This document shows, in pieces, positions 20,753-31,022 of a DNA stretch of 64,000 nt. The position numbers and the translations under genes were made by a program. The DNA is from Sthenelais limicola (lineage: Eukaryota; Annelida; Polychaeta; Phyllodocida; Sigalionidae). The notes beneath the pieces were generated by a model. The model did not search any database. It was not told where the DNA came from and saw nothing but the letters and a program-made list of their open reading frames with translations. Numbering within the stretch: position 1 is the stretch's first letter; every line of letters begins with the position of its first letter. Location: NCBI GenBank assembly GCA_942159475.1, contig OW804100.1, positions 7,084,127 to 7,148,126 of the forward strand, read 5' to 3'.

Positions 20753-21167
20753 GACCCAGTTCCTTGTCCTGGGAGAGTCTGTGACCTTGACCTTGGTATT
20801 GAGAGGTTGTGATTGGCTGACTCCAGAAAGTGCTGCCCTATTTGAACAATGGTTTAGCAATTTTTCATACATAATGGTATAACAGTATGCCAGTTGTCAC
20901 TAGAGCTCCCATAGGCAAGTGGTTAGAGCACTGGACTCCCAATGCAGCCTTGCTGGTTCGATTCCCCATTGGGCCAAGCATTTTTTGCAACCATGTGTCA
21001 TTATGTGATGAAAAATTGCTGTAATTGTAAAAGCAGTAAAAAATCTTTTTTTGAATTAGAATTTTTTCTCAAGCAATTATTCTGTCCCTTGTAAATGCTT
21101 TTGAATTGTATTGAATGCACTGCTGTGATCACATGAGATACATAAGACTAGAAATAAAGAGTGGTCT
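20753..21167 (+). repeat. tRNA-containing repeat, copy 2 (415 bp)
   Basis: Second copy of 19559-19985 in the same orientation, about 770 bp downstream of it. Its tRNA-like segment is 20905-20976 and is identical in the boxes. Confidence 0.75.
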
Positions 21168-21269
21168 ACAGTCACGGTAGGATATCAACCACGGAAGGGA
21201 TTTATATTATAAAATGCCTTAAGTTAAACACTTTTTGTTAATATTATATATATAAATTTCAGCTGCATA

Positions 21270-21695
21270 TGGGTCAGATTTTCAGAAAATGTACAATTGG
21301 CCACTGTACACATTTAGTAAATTCTGCTAAATTAAGCTGCAATTTGGTCAATACCAGGTGAATTCAAGTATATTCGGCATTGCATTGATTCTAGCAATGT
21401 GTTTGGTTAGGTGAGTGAGTGAGATTGGTTGCTTTACGCCCTTATCAACACATTTAAGATGGTTATATCAAGGGCGGGAGAGCTGAGAGGGAGGCAGTTT
21501 ATGATCATACCCAGGAAATAGAGATAGAGAAGAAGGGAGAGATACAGAGAAAAGAGACAGAAAGGCACTTTATGGTCTTACCCAGGACCCTTGTTTGGTT
21601 AGGTTGAACTGAACTTTATTTTTGTTTGAAATTTGGGAAGATTATTTGAGAAGATTGGCGAAGTTGAATTGTACATTTTCTGAAAATCTGACCCA
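21270..21695 (-). repeat. MITE family A, copy interrupted by a SINE
   Basis: Left end TGGGTCAGATTTTCAGAAAA and right end TTTTCTGAAAATCTGACCCA are inverted repeats. The interior matches other copies in reverse orientation. A 179-bp insertion splits it (next entry). Confidence 0.8.
21413..21591 (+). mobile_element. SINE-like insertion with 13-bp target duplication
   Basis: TGTTTGGTTAGGT occurs at 21400-21412 and 21592-21604. The insert begins GAGTGAGTGAG and contains GGTTGCTTTACGCCCTTATC, resembling the conserved TTTACGCC segment of widespread invertebrate SINEs. The 3' part is purine-rich. Confidence 0.65.
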
Positions 21696-21829
21696 CATAT
21701 TCGCAACTGACTGCCTACAACTGCTTGAGAAACAACACTGCAGATCCCAAAGTTCACAAAGAGTCAAACCAATTGATATCCTGTCATATGTATTCGTATA
21801 ATATATGTGCAGAGGGATTTCTTTGGCTG

Positions 21830-21995
21830 AGGGGAAGAGCAGAGAAGCAGAGGGAGAGGGTGGGAGAAATCAGATAGGGAGAGGGGGAATAGGATAGAGA
21901 GAAGAGGGGGGAGAAAGATGGGAGGGAGAGGATGGGAGAAAGGAAAGAGGAAGGAGAGGGAGGGAGAGGGCCGGAGAGGGAAGAAGAGAATGAAA
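21830..21995 (+). repeat. Short purine-rich tract
   Basis: G/A-rich irregular repeats of GGGAGAG type, like those at 16-17 kb. No coding value. Confidence 0.5.
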
Positions 21996-22390
21996 GAAGC
22001 AGAGTAAATAGTGATCCCGAATAGTCAGGTCTTCTGCCGAGTGCCTTAATTCTTGTTTTGACATTAGAAATGGTTACAAAGTTTCAACAACATGAAATAA
22101 CAAGAACTAAATTATAATTTTACAACAAGAGAAAATTAAGATGTTATGAGGTGAAAATAATTTAATGACAATAACTAATTTTAGATTTGAATGCTGCTAG
22201 AGATATTGAGATTCAGATATCAATGAACGAAAGGGTTATATTAAACTCGTACCATCATATTCTTGGTTCGCAGGTAGAAATAAATATAAATATATCAATA
22301 TAAAATACAACCAATTGCTATAGAAATATACCATAGTAACCTGGATAATGTTGCCTAAGTACCAAGACAGCCTTGGACGACTTCAATAAT

Positions 22391-22981
22391 TGGGTGAAAT
22401 CCCCAGATAATGTACAATTCACATTCCCCAAACCTCTCAAATAACCCACATTTCAGACAAAAATATGGTTCAAAACTCAGTTCAATTTCAACCTAACCAA
22501 ACAGATAACTAGAATCAATGCAATGACGAATATACTTGAATTCTTTTTGTATATTCTGAGTAATCTTTGCCTTTTTTGTATGTGCATGGCCTGTCGTGTA
22601 TAGGACACTGTCCCAGGTATATTGTTTTATTTTTTGATATTTGCGAATCTATCGCATTCATAAGGTTACACCTTTTTTATTATTATATTTTTATAATTAT
22701 AATCATAATTATAATCATAATTATATTCATAATTGTATTCGTGTCTACAATATCCTGCTTATGTTGTGATATATTTTCTATGAATAGTTTTCTAATATTT
22801 TTCTATCTGATTTAAATCAGCTTTTCTGCGAATAGTGTACTTCTTTGCATAATGTCTGGCTGAATAAACATTTTAAAACAAACAAATAATTGACCTAGTA
22901 TTGGCCAAATTGCAGCCTAATTGAGCAAAATTGACTAAATCTTTACAGCTGTCAATTGTACATTTTCTGATCCAATCTGAA
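22391..22981 (+). repeat. MITE family A copy interrupted by an AT-rich retroposon
   Basis: The left half (to about 22544) and right half (from about 22889) match the family consensus, with the break inside GAATT|TACCTAGTATTG. The roughly 345-bp insert is very T-rich, has AATAAACATTTTAAAAC near its end and is flanked by AATT. It is probably a truncated retroposon. Confidence 0.6.
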
Positions 22982-23310
22982 TTTGGTCAGTCCCACATGC
23001 TTCCCCAATACCTTGGAACACACAGGCCTGGAAAGGACATAAACCTTCCTTCCCGAATGTATTAATGTTCGCCGCAGTATTTATATTCGCTATTTTAGCA
23101 CACCCACCTTTGTACGTGAAAATAAATCCTGCACGAAAGGTATAATTATTGTGAGACTTCCTTGCTGCGCAAATTTAAATCCGCGCAAAAAGGTGTAAGA
23201 GCAGCAGGGAGCATCCCCCCCCCTCCCCCCGGAACATTTTAGCAAAATGTCAGCTATTTTAGGGTATTCTGGTGATTTTGAGGAAAGCCAAACCCAATAA
23301 ATGTTTATTC

Positions 23311-23414
23311 TTAAGTGCCTACTCCACTAAGCCGATTCTCATGCGGTTTTGCGCCGCAGAGGACACTTTTACATTAGAATCTGTGAGAATCGGCTTAGTG
23401 GACTAGGCCCTTAA
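23311..23414. repeat. Foldback element with TTAA ends
   Basis: The left arm GCCTACTCCACTAAGCCGAT and right arm ATCGGCTTAGTGGACTAGGC are inverted repeats of about 28 bp with two mismatches, separated by about 45 bp. Both ends carry TTAA, the duplication used by piggyBac-like elements. Confidence 0.65.
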
Positions 23415-23827
23415 GGCCTATAAATTGCAACAAAAATGTCATGCAAGTTGAAATTATTTCTTATTAGAATTGCATGTATTTCGGCTTGCACCATACTTGG
23501 ACACAGACAATCTCAGGCATTTGGCCTTACCCAGGTTGGCAGATAAACAACCAATGTATCCACTATATTACAAGGATTTCCATTGTCCACAAATGATATG
23601 AAGATTTCACACTACAATTTAATACATGTGATTCTCAGCGAATCTGGTAGAGCTATGACATGTCTTTGTCAGATCCTTATTATTCACCATAATTGAGGGG
23701 ACTTATAACACTATCACTTATCAGACCTATTGTGAAGTATTGGTCTACTGTTGATAAACGTCTGTAAATCACACACAATATATAAACTGATGATGGTATG
23801 ATGGGCCTGGCATAGGGTGTTGATAGT

Positions 23828-24056
23828 TATAGGGCGACTCCACTATAGAAAAAAAATGGCGCGGACATGCAAAACGTGTCGCCGACATGCCTAAAAATTC
23901 GGCGCACAAAAATCACTAGTGGAAGAGGGGTAAAATGGGTTGTCGGCAACACATTTATTTGTTGCCAACAATTGCAAAATATCTAACTTGATTAGATATT
24001 TCGTCGCAAAAAATTCGTCGCAGCCATTTTTTGCCGTTTTTCCCATAGTGGAGTCC
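23828..24056. repeat. Small inverted-repeat element
   Basis: Starts GGGCGACTCCACTATAG and ends CATAGTGGAGTCCC, with AAAATGGC / GCCATTTTTT inside the ends. The CTCCACTA end motif resembles the 23311-23414 element. Non-coding. Confidence 0.5.
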
Positions 24057-24195
24057 CTGCATTAGGTTGCCAGTATCCTTGTTGATGACCTTGGTTGTGA
24101 TAACCATTGTTCCGTCCTTGGTTGTTGTTCCATCCTTGATTTTGATAATCATATTTAGAACGTTTAACCATGGAATTAGGAGTATGACAAATTAG

Positions 24196-24543
24196 TCAAA
24201 CGCTACATGTATGTGGAAGTAGTTGTGATGCACCTATTTCTCCATCGTCGTATCTTCTCCAGAGATCAAACAATACTTTCCTCTCAAGTTCTATGCGCCG
24301 TTGCTGTTGCATTTTATCCTCCTGGGTGAGGGATAGCTGGGGTGGAAGGGCTCTCCCCTCTTTCTCCAGGGTGTCGATGGTGCGGTACATGATGAGGTTC
24401 CCTTGGACAGCTTCAGTATTGAGCCGGTTGGGGTACCCTTCAACGTGCTTGTTGGTTCTTGTGCTGTACCGATAGACCAACAATGAACTTGTAGTCCCGC
24501 TGATCCACTGGCGATCCATATGGGTTAAATTTTCAGAAAACAT
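24196..24543 (-). pseudogene. MULE-type transposase, C-terminal fragment
   Basis: A 115-codon minus-strand frame. After about residue 30 it reads RTNKHVEGYPNRLN, then a helical segment, then KVLFDLWRRYDDGEIGASQLL. This matches the typical C-terminus of MULE transposases (an RTNN.LEGWHNRL-like motif, a helical tail and a short Gly-containing end). The first residues come from a MITE family A end. A matching central MULE fragment lies on the same strand at 31687-31827; between them sit the PLE and AT-rich DNA. It may be two exons of one MULE-derived gene or independent relics. Confidence 0.5.
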
Positions 24544-24606
24544 TTATAAATTCTGCTAAATTAGGCTGCAATTTGGCCAATTTAATACTAGGTAAATTCG
24601 AGTATA
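24524..24606 (-). repeat. MITE family A fragment
   Basis: One end plus part of the interior of the family (TTCTGCTAAATTAGGCTGCA, TACTAGGTAAATTCGAGTAT). The other end is missing. Confidence 0.6.
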
Positions 24607-24609
24607 TAT

Positions 24610-26365
24610 ATTTGAAACAAAACATTATTAGAACTACTTTCGCCGCCTCTACTTCCCGCGGGCGGCGCGGCCAGAGGTGGATATTCAACCAACCTAGCCC
24701 TGCCAGCCCCTGGCCTAGGTTCAGGCCTAAATGTAAAATGACATTCAAATCCAATGCAAAAAAAATGCATAAATTACATATCCCCTCCACATTGAAGCAT
24801 GACATGGGTCGTCACTCAACCTTCCATCTGCTGATAGAACCATATGACATAACCAGACAAACAGAAAATTGAAGGCAGACCCAGTCTTTCGTGATACGCA
24901 GTCTGCATGGAAAACAAAATCATAAACACCAACCATCTGTGACGGTGATCGTGAAGCTGGGCCTATATCCAAGCTACTTGCCCAATCCACTCCTGGCAAT
25001 ATCACAGCACAATTAAAATAATCCAATATCCAGGATAAATCCAGTGATAATTGATGCCATTAATATCTCCAGATGGTCTCGAGCGTCATCATGATCGATG
25101 GATTGCCGGCCTGCTCCCAGACGCAATACTGTATAGTAGAGCAGATATGGGCTCAAAAACCCATTATTTTAGCTGCATCTTGAAGTGGCTAAGGGGAGAT
25201 CTTAGAAAGGTTTAACTTGTAAGATATATAATACTAATACCAAATATGATCCAGCAAATTGATTGTTTATATTATTTACTTCATATTCATACATTGAACC
25301 AATAATTATTATCATGAATATTAAATATATAATATTTATTATACGTGCATCCCTCTTGAGAGGTGCAATAAGTGGGGTGCAATACAAATATGTTTATGGT
25401 ACGTGTACGATAAAATGTAGTTGTCTAAAAATAGCTCTGTCGATATGCTTCACGGAGCCTTAGCCCTCCGCGAATTATATCAACAAATTCACACTGAGTG
25501 AAAGGTGCGCGAACCCCCGCGATCAGTAATCCACCCATGATTCTGGTACCATGATCATAAAAATACATAATAAGAAGCACACCATTAACTAGAGAATTAG
25601 ATTCTCTATCGAATGGTATAAGTTTTATTAATGTAGCTAAAAAAATGGCTGTAATATGAACGTTTTAATTCAACAATGTCAGTAAATACCGCATGATCGC
25701 ACAGGGTTCTCAGCAGGGCTCTCAGCGGGGCAGCGGGTCTCTCTGAGACTTGGTTAATATTTTTTCAGGGATATCTGATGACATATGATCAAATTTTATG
25801 ATATCAAGCAATTGCCTCTTCTTGTTAGTTCGTGGGATATGCACATGTAATAAATATAGAATGGAACTCGCCTGCAATAATCGAAAAATTTATTGGACTT
25901 GCTTCATCCGCATATAAGGACTCTGCCAACGGCATCGTGCTTATGTGGACGAATTGTTACATCATGTTACGTAATAATGACGTAACAATGAGTAATCACT
26001 TTAGGACTGTAATTATCATTAATTATTATTATTATATTCATTTAAGTAACACGTCCATAACTCATAAGGTATTATTACCCAGGAATTTAGTACAGTATTT
26101 ACGGTAGCATGTAAGAGCTCAGGTAGCACCCTCACCAACTTTAGTATTTCTCCAATGAACAATAGCCACAAGGACCAAGCACCGACCTGTATGTTAGACC
26201 ACAATAAACATTCATTCTAACTCTTAGGATCACAGCCTTAGGACTTCTTTTAGTTTCTTCTTATTAGTCTACAATAGTTCCATAACTATTCCATATTCAA
26301 TATAGAGCAAACCTTCATATAACACTGGTGGATTAGAACCCGGATCATCTCAGTGTACCTAGGAC
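24610..26365. other. No gene recognised
   Basis: AT-rich. 25330-25395 (GTGCATCCCTCTTGAGAGGT, GCAATAAGTGGGGTGCAATA) recurs inverted at 34079-34143. 25855-25920 resembles one arm of the foldback at 33686-33779. No convincing frame. Confidence 0.45.
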
Positions 26366-26387
26366 TTTAAAAGAATTAACACTCTTG

Positions 26388-26766
26388 TTAAAAAAACAAC
26401 ACTCTTTATTCCATCATTTTGTATAACAATTTTCACGATTGGTACTTATACTAAACTAACATGAAAACTCATATGCTAGTATCATACTAAAATTTCTTAC
26501 AACTAAGGCTGCTGACTTTACCAACAATCGATTACCCAGCATGCCTCACCGGTGTATATAAGACTGTACTTTCCCTTGCCACCTCACTTCTTATCCTATC
26601 CCTGAAGAAGGGCTACTGAGTAGCCCGAAACGTCGGACCATATAGGCAATAAAAGAAAGTCAAACAAAACTCATTTGAGTACTTTATGCGACACACAAAC
26701 CAACAAGATCCGAATCGAAAATAATAGTGATATCCATAGTAGTTGGTAGAATTCCATCCAACATTT
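26388..26766 (+). repeat. PLE left pseudo-LTR
   Basis: 379 bp, direct repeat of 31023-31401. Contains TATATAAG at about 26555-26562 (promoter), a hammerhead-like motif at 26601-26636 and AATAAAAG just after it. Confidence 0.9.
26601..26636 (+). ncRNA. Hammerhead-like ribozyme motif in left pseudo-LTR
   Basis: CCTGAAGAA, then a perfect 6-bp hairpin GGGCTA-CTGAG-TAGCCC, then GAAACGTC. This matches the CUGANGA - stem II - GAAA core order known from PLE pseudo-LTRs. Core base 5 is A instead of U and stem III is minimal, so it may be inactive or need a dimer. A second copy is at 31236-31271. Confidence 0.6.
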
Positions 26767-26927
26767 TCACCACCTGACTACCTGTATCCAACGATCCTAC
26801 TAGGACCACACTAGGCCACACCCACTTCTGTTGAGAGACCCCCAAACCCACGACCAACGTCCACCCAAAACTCTCTAGCATCGAAAGATCCAGTGATGGG
26901 ACAAGAACACCAGTTCATTTAAGAGCC

Positions 26928-27668
26928 ATGTCATCCGATTCAGACTCCTCAGACCACGAACAAGTCGCACGAGTACCAAAAAGACAACGACACTCCACAT
27001 CCCAAGGCGTAGGCCCCCTAGCAACAGCATCACTCACCGGTGACGCAACCGCAAAAACCACTCCGATTGAACAGACGTCGGAAAAACCAATGGATGACAA
27101 CGGTGAACTACCGTCGGATTCCATAGAAAAGAACACCAACGCCCCCCCTAGCAACAACCCCAAACCAGCTGAACCAGTGGCCAGTACTTCTACTGCCCCT
27201 GAGGAACCAGCCAACACAGCCATACAAAATAAAAACCAAGCATTATTCAAAACTCTAAGCAAGATCACCAAAGGCCTGGAGAAATCCAACCACCACATTG
27301 AGTTCCTAACAAGTCATATTAGTAAGGGAACCTCACCCAAGGGACTCATTCCCAACATCCCTTGCCAGATCCCGGAGATCTCGCCCCAATACCAACTCCG
27401 TTGGGAGAACGCCCTAACAGACGTGGGCAAAAAACTAATCGATATCCTCCTTGACTATTGGCAGCACCGTAAGACCAAATTACAAACAGACTACGACTCA
27501 TTCCACCATACTCTTTCTGAACAATGCCCAGAAACAGAACTGAACATGATCAACCGAATCCTCGCCAATCTAATCACAGCAATGCAGAAACAATCAACCG
27601 AGAAGAGAATGAAAAAAGGAGACACCGGAGATTCCGGAAAATCCCGGAAACAACCCCCAAAAAAGTAG
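26928..27668 (+). CDS. PLE ORF1, gag-like protein
   Basis: 246 codons from ATG 26928. Residues 1-100 are Ser/Asp/Pro/Thr-rich and disordered-looking, with KRQRH as a possible nuclear signal. Residues 100-235 are helical and charged, and the C-terminus is Lys-rich. There is no zinc knuckle. It overlaps the ORF2 frame by 145 nt. The end of the ORF carries A AAA AAG immediately before the TAG stop, so a -1 shift would fuse it to the RT. The role is probably RNA binding or particle assembly; this is inferred from position and composition, as no known gag fold is recognised. Confidence 0.7.
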   Translation: MSSDSDSSDHEQVARVPKRQRHSTSQGVGPLATASLTGDATAKTTPIEQTSEKPMDDNGELPSDSIEKNTNAPPSNNPKPAEPVASTSTAPEEPANTAIQNKNQALFKTLSKITKGLEKSNHHIEFLTSHISKGTSPKGLIPNIPCQIPEISPQYQLRWENALTDVGKKLIDILLDYWQHRKTKLQTDYDSFHHTLSEQCPETELNMINRILANLITAMQKQSTEKRMKKGDTGDSGKSRKQPPKK

Positions 27669-29848
27669 TGGTCAACCTATCAACCCACCCACTAAGTCCC
27701 AATGAAATAAAACTCCTGAAAAGAGGACTGTCCTTCTCACCCAGCACCACCACCTACCACCCAATCCACCGTCTAAAAGACTCCTACCTATACACCAGAA
27801 GAATAAGACTGAAACATTGTTTTCAACATAACCAGACTGATGAAGATAACACTATCACAATTGACCCCCTCTCAACCCTAAAAGAATCATCAGGATGGAC
27901 CCCTCCCCCTGGGAACGACGAGGAAGTTGATTGCTATATCAACACCATAGAACGACAGATTGACAACTTACCACACAAGAAATCCCCACCCAACATTAGT
28001 AAGGAAGAAGAAGAATCACTCCTTAATCTGAGCAGAAACACCAACATTATAATAAAGCCCGCTGACAAAGGGGGCGCCATTGTAGTACAAAACACTACAG
28101 ATTACATCAAGGAAGCATACAGACAATTATACAATGTAGAGCACTACCAAGAGGTCAACAAGGACCCCACGACTCAATTCAACAGAGAAATAAATAAATA
28201 CATCGACTTCTGCATCAACACATCAGGCCTCACAGCTTCTGCAGGCCCCATTCTCAAAAGACTGAATCCCAGAACCCCGGTAATCTATTTCCTCCCCAAA
28301 ATTCACAAAACTAACAACCCGGGACGCCCCATCGTCTCTGGTTGCGGGGGACCCACTGAGAGGATTTCCGAGTACGTTGACAAAATTCTAAACCCATTTG
28401 TGCCCAGTTTGGACAGCTATGTCAAAGACACAAAACACTTCTTGGAAATTCTGGAATTAGTGGATAAGTTAGATCCAGGCGACTATCTCATGACTGTGGA
28501 CGTATCAGCCCTCTACACCAACATCCCGCACATCGAAGGCATACGTGCCGCTAGGGAATTCCTACAGAAGAGAGCGATCCAAGACCCACCCACACAGATA
28601 GTCCTCCGCCTAATCCACTTGATTCTAACCAAAAATGCTTTCAAGTTTAATGACAAATATTTCCACCAAGTCAGTGGGACCGCCATGGGGACCCGCATGG
28701 CACCCACGTATGCAAACCTATTCATGGGACACTTGGAGAAACAACTACTCGAGAACTCACCCATCAAACCCAAGATTTGGAAGAGATACATAGACGATGT
28801 CTTTTGCATCATTCCAAATGGAGAAACTGATTGCCAAACCTTCCTGGACTATCTGAACACTCAACACAATACCATCAAATTCACCACAGAATTCAGCCCA
28901 TACAGTATCAACTACCTAGATGTCACTGTTTATAACGATGAAAACAACTCACTTCGCTCTACACTGTATACAAAACCCACTGACGCACATCTGTATCTAC
29001 AATACAATAGCAACCACCCACGCCATCAGAAAGACTCAATACCCTACTCTCAATTGATCCGAGTGAGACTAATCTGTTCCACGGAAGCAGAGTTCAAAAA
29101 ACATGGACTCATTATGCTTTCTCACTTTGAACAAAGGGGATATCCGAAGAAATTACTTTGGCAAACATACGACAAAGTCAGAGCCATTCCTCGCAATCAC
29201 CTCCTCCACCCCCCTCCCCCCGTGGAAAAACCACCTGTCATCCCCCTGATTCTGACATACGAGTCGAACAACCACAAATCCATTCAAACCATTCTGCAAT
29301 CCAACCACAACATCCTTCAAAACTCGATGAACAATGAACCCCTACTTAGACACAAATTCATAATCGCATACAGAAGGAACCCCAACCTGAGAAACCTCCT
29401 CACAAAATCAGAATTTCCTGCCCCCAACAAGAAAAAAGGCACTTACCGTTGCGGCGGTAACTGCACGACTTGCCCCCTACTTGTAAACAAACAGAAAATC
29501 TCTGACTCCACAAGTGAAAAAACCTACGACACCGTAGGTCATTCCACTTGTAAAACCACCTGTGTTGTATATGCTATCATATGCAAAAGATGCGAGAAAA
29601 CATATATAGGCCAGACTAAGAATTCTCTACATGTTCGAAGACTACAACACTTCAATGACATTAATCACGCTCGTACAGAGAAACCTGTCGCGGCGCACTT
29701 TACGTCAGAAGGACACGCGACCGGTGACGTCAGCGTCACCGCTCTTGACAACAGCGCGTGTCTCCTTAACGACCGACTACGCTTAGAAGAAGCGTGGATA
29801 CGGCGACTCCGCACCTGGCAACCCCTGGGTCTAAACATTCGGACATGA
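27524..29848 (+). CDS. PLE ORF2, reverse transcriptase + GIY-YIG endonuclease
   Basis: 774 codons if begun at ATG 27524; the conserved RT sequence starts after the frameshift site (VVNLSTHPLSP, from about residue 48). The RT domain spans about 50-540: IHKTNNPGRPIVSG, the first catalytic Asp at D326 (TVDVSALYTN), GTAMGTRMAP, and YIDD at 422-425. A Cys-rich segment follows (RCGGNCTTCP and CKRCEKTY), then a GIY-YIG nuclease from about 681 (VVYAI Y683, TYIG Y694, HVRRLQH, and a Glu-containing C-terminus). It copies element RNA at a nicked target. The stop overlaps the ORF3 ATG as ATGA. Frame is intact, with all key residues seen. Confidence 0.93.
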   Translation: MPRNRTEHDQPNPRQSNHSNAETINREENEKRRHRRFRKIPETTPKKVVVNLSTHPLSPNEIKLLKRGLSFSPSTTTYHPIHRLKDSYLYTRRIRLKHCFQHNQTDEDNTITIDPLSTLKESSGWTPPPGNDEEVDCYINTIERQIDNLPHKKSPPNISKEEEESLLNLSRNTNIIIKPADKGGAIVVQNTTDYIKEAYRQLYNVEHYQEVNKDPTTQFNREINKYIDFCINTSGLTASAGPILKRLNPRTPVIYFLPKIHKTNNPGRPIVSGCGGPTERISEYVDKILNPFVPSLDSYVKDTKHFLEILELVDKLDPGDYLMTVDVSALYTNIPHIEGIRAAREFLQKRAIQDPPTQIVLRLIHLILTKNAFKFNDKYFHQVSGTAMGTRMAPTYANLFMGHLEKQLLENSPIKPKIWKRYIDDVFCIIPNGETDCQTFLDYLNTQHNTIKFTTEFSPYSINYLDVTVYNDENNSLRSTLYTKPTDAHLYLQYNSNHPRHQKDSIPYSQLIRVRLICSTEAEFKKHGLIMLSHFEQRGYPKKLLWQTYDKVRAIPRNHLLHPPPPVEKPPVIPLILTYESNNHKSIQTILQSNHNILQNSMNNEPLLRHKFIIAYRRNPNLRNLLTKSEFPAPNKKKGTYRCGGNCTTCPLLVNKQKISDSTSEKTYDTVGHSTCKTTCVVYAIICKRCEKTYIGQTKNSLHVRRLQHFNDINHARTEKPVAAHFTSEGHATGDVSVTALDNSACLLNDRLRLEEAWIRRLRTWQPLGLNIRT
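27659..27668 (+). promoter_or_regulatory. Predicted -1 frameshift site
   Basis: A AAA AAG TAG in the ORF1 frame is a canonical X XXY YYZ heptamer directly followed by the stop. After a one-base backward slip the frame reads AAA AAA GTA GTG, which is exactly the ORF2 frame. I did not identify a downstream stem-loop. ORF2 also has its own ATG at 27524. Confidence 0.55.
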
Positions 29849-30861
29849 CTCAGCGGCAGATTGAACTCACCGCCGTAGCGGGACCACATCTATCACCATC
29901 CAAAATGAGCAATAACAAAGGTCTAATGTATTACAAGTGCCATCTCTGTGACAAATCAACACTAGGGATAGTGGCGGCTAAACGCCACTTCACGATGCTA
30001 CACGAAGAAGGGAACAAGATAATATGCCCCACCTGCCAGAAAGCATATGCCACCAAATCTGCTTACGACCGACACGTAAACAACAGACATGGGGACAACA
30101 CATACATTCTCCCCAACAAGAATCCTGCCTTCACCAAGGAATCCAAAGACAAATCGGCTGCCAGTTATCAGGTCGGTAAAAATTCAGAAAAATTTCAGGC
30201 GATCATCGAGACCACTGGTCTTAAACCCAGCACCAGCCACGCCCACTCCCAGGACCGGGGGCGGGACAAGCGAGCGATACATATGGGCCAGTACCAACAC
30301 GACATCTCCCATGATCACAAGAGACTGAAAATTCACCACAATGTCCCCTCATTAACCCCTGTTAACGGGAGAGACTCTCTCAACAAAATCGAATCTGAAA
30401 TTTGTCTTAGAAATTTGGAAGGTGCACGCACGATCCTCCAACAACAGGTCATCAAAACCAGCCCTGTCTTATCTACAGAAGAAATTAGGCACATTATTGT
30501 GCAAGGTGACATATTATCCCCCAGCACAAACCTCCTAGTTGACCAACTCAGCGGTCACTACACAACCAATCCGACCACCAGTGCCTCCACCACAGATTCC
30601 TCCACCGTTACCTCTAGCGGCACTCCCCTACTGGACGAAGACTCCCATTTGACAAGTGACAATATTCTAATTAACATCCCGCAGGCTACACGAGTAGAGC
30701 AAGCAACCCAGACCTCAAGCACATACATGAGTCTCGGAGACCTGAGACCGAAAGACTATAATGTCGACCGTGCACTGCTCGTTGGAATCACCCAGATACT
30801 CAACAGTGTCAATAGCAACTTGGCACTTGACTTTAGCCACTTGACTAAATTATACGAATAG
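29845..30861 (+). CDS. PLE ORF3, double C2H2 zinc-finger protein
   Basis: 338 codons from the ATG at 29845, whose last two bases form the ORF2 stop (ATGA). Two canonical fingers lie side by side: C-x2-C-x12-H-x4-H at about 34-55 and again at about 61-83. The rest is polar and Ser/Thr/His-rich, with a helical segment (about 175-225) and a Leu-containing C-terminus. The right pseudo-LTR starts 162 bp after the stop, so the ORF lies inside the element. A nucleic-acid-binding accessory role is inferred. Typical PLEs have only the RT-EN ORF, sometimes with an upstream ORF1; a downstream finger ORF is unusual as far as I know. Confidence 0.8.
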   Translation: MTQRQIELTAVAGPHLSPSKMSNNKGLMYYKCHLCDKSTLGIVAAKRHFTMLHEEGNKIICPTCQKAYATKSAYDRHVNNRHGDNTYILPNKNPAFTKESKDKSAASYQVGKNSEKFQAIIETTGLKPSTSHAHSQDRGRDKRAIHMGQYQHDISHDHKRLKIHHNVPSLTPVNGRDSLNKIESEICLRNLEGARTILQQQVIKTSPVLSTEEIRHIIVQGDILSPSTNLLVDQLSGHYTTNPTTSASTTDSSTVTSSGTPLLDEDSHLTSDNILINIPQATRVEQATQTSSTYMSLGDLRPKDYNVDRALLVGITQILNSVNSNLALDFSHLTKLYE

Positions 30862-31022
30862 AACACTTGATCAATTTTACTTGTCTTTCCATCTTAATCA
30901 ATCTTCCAACTGTATCATACCTATATTGTTTGTTCCTATACCTGGTTGACATAATCCTACTAAAGACCTTAGGACTCATTATAATTAATTGATTTATCTC
31001 CGGGCCTTACCTGAACTGTTTT

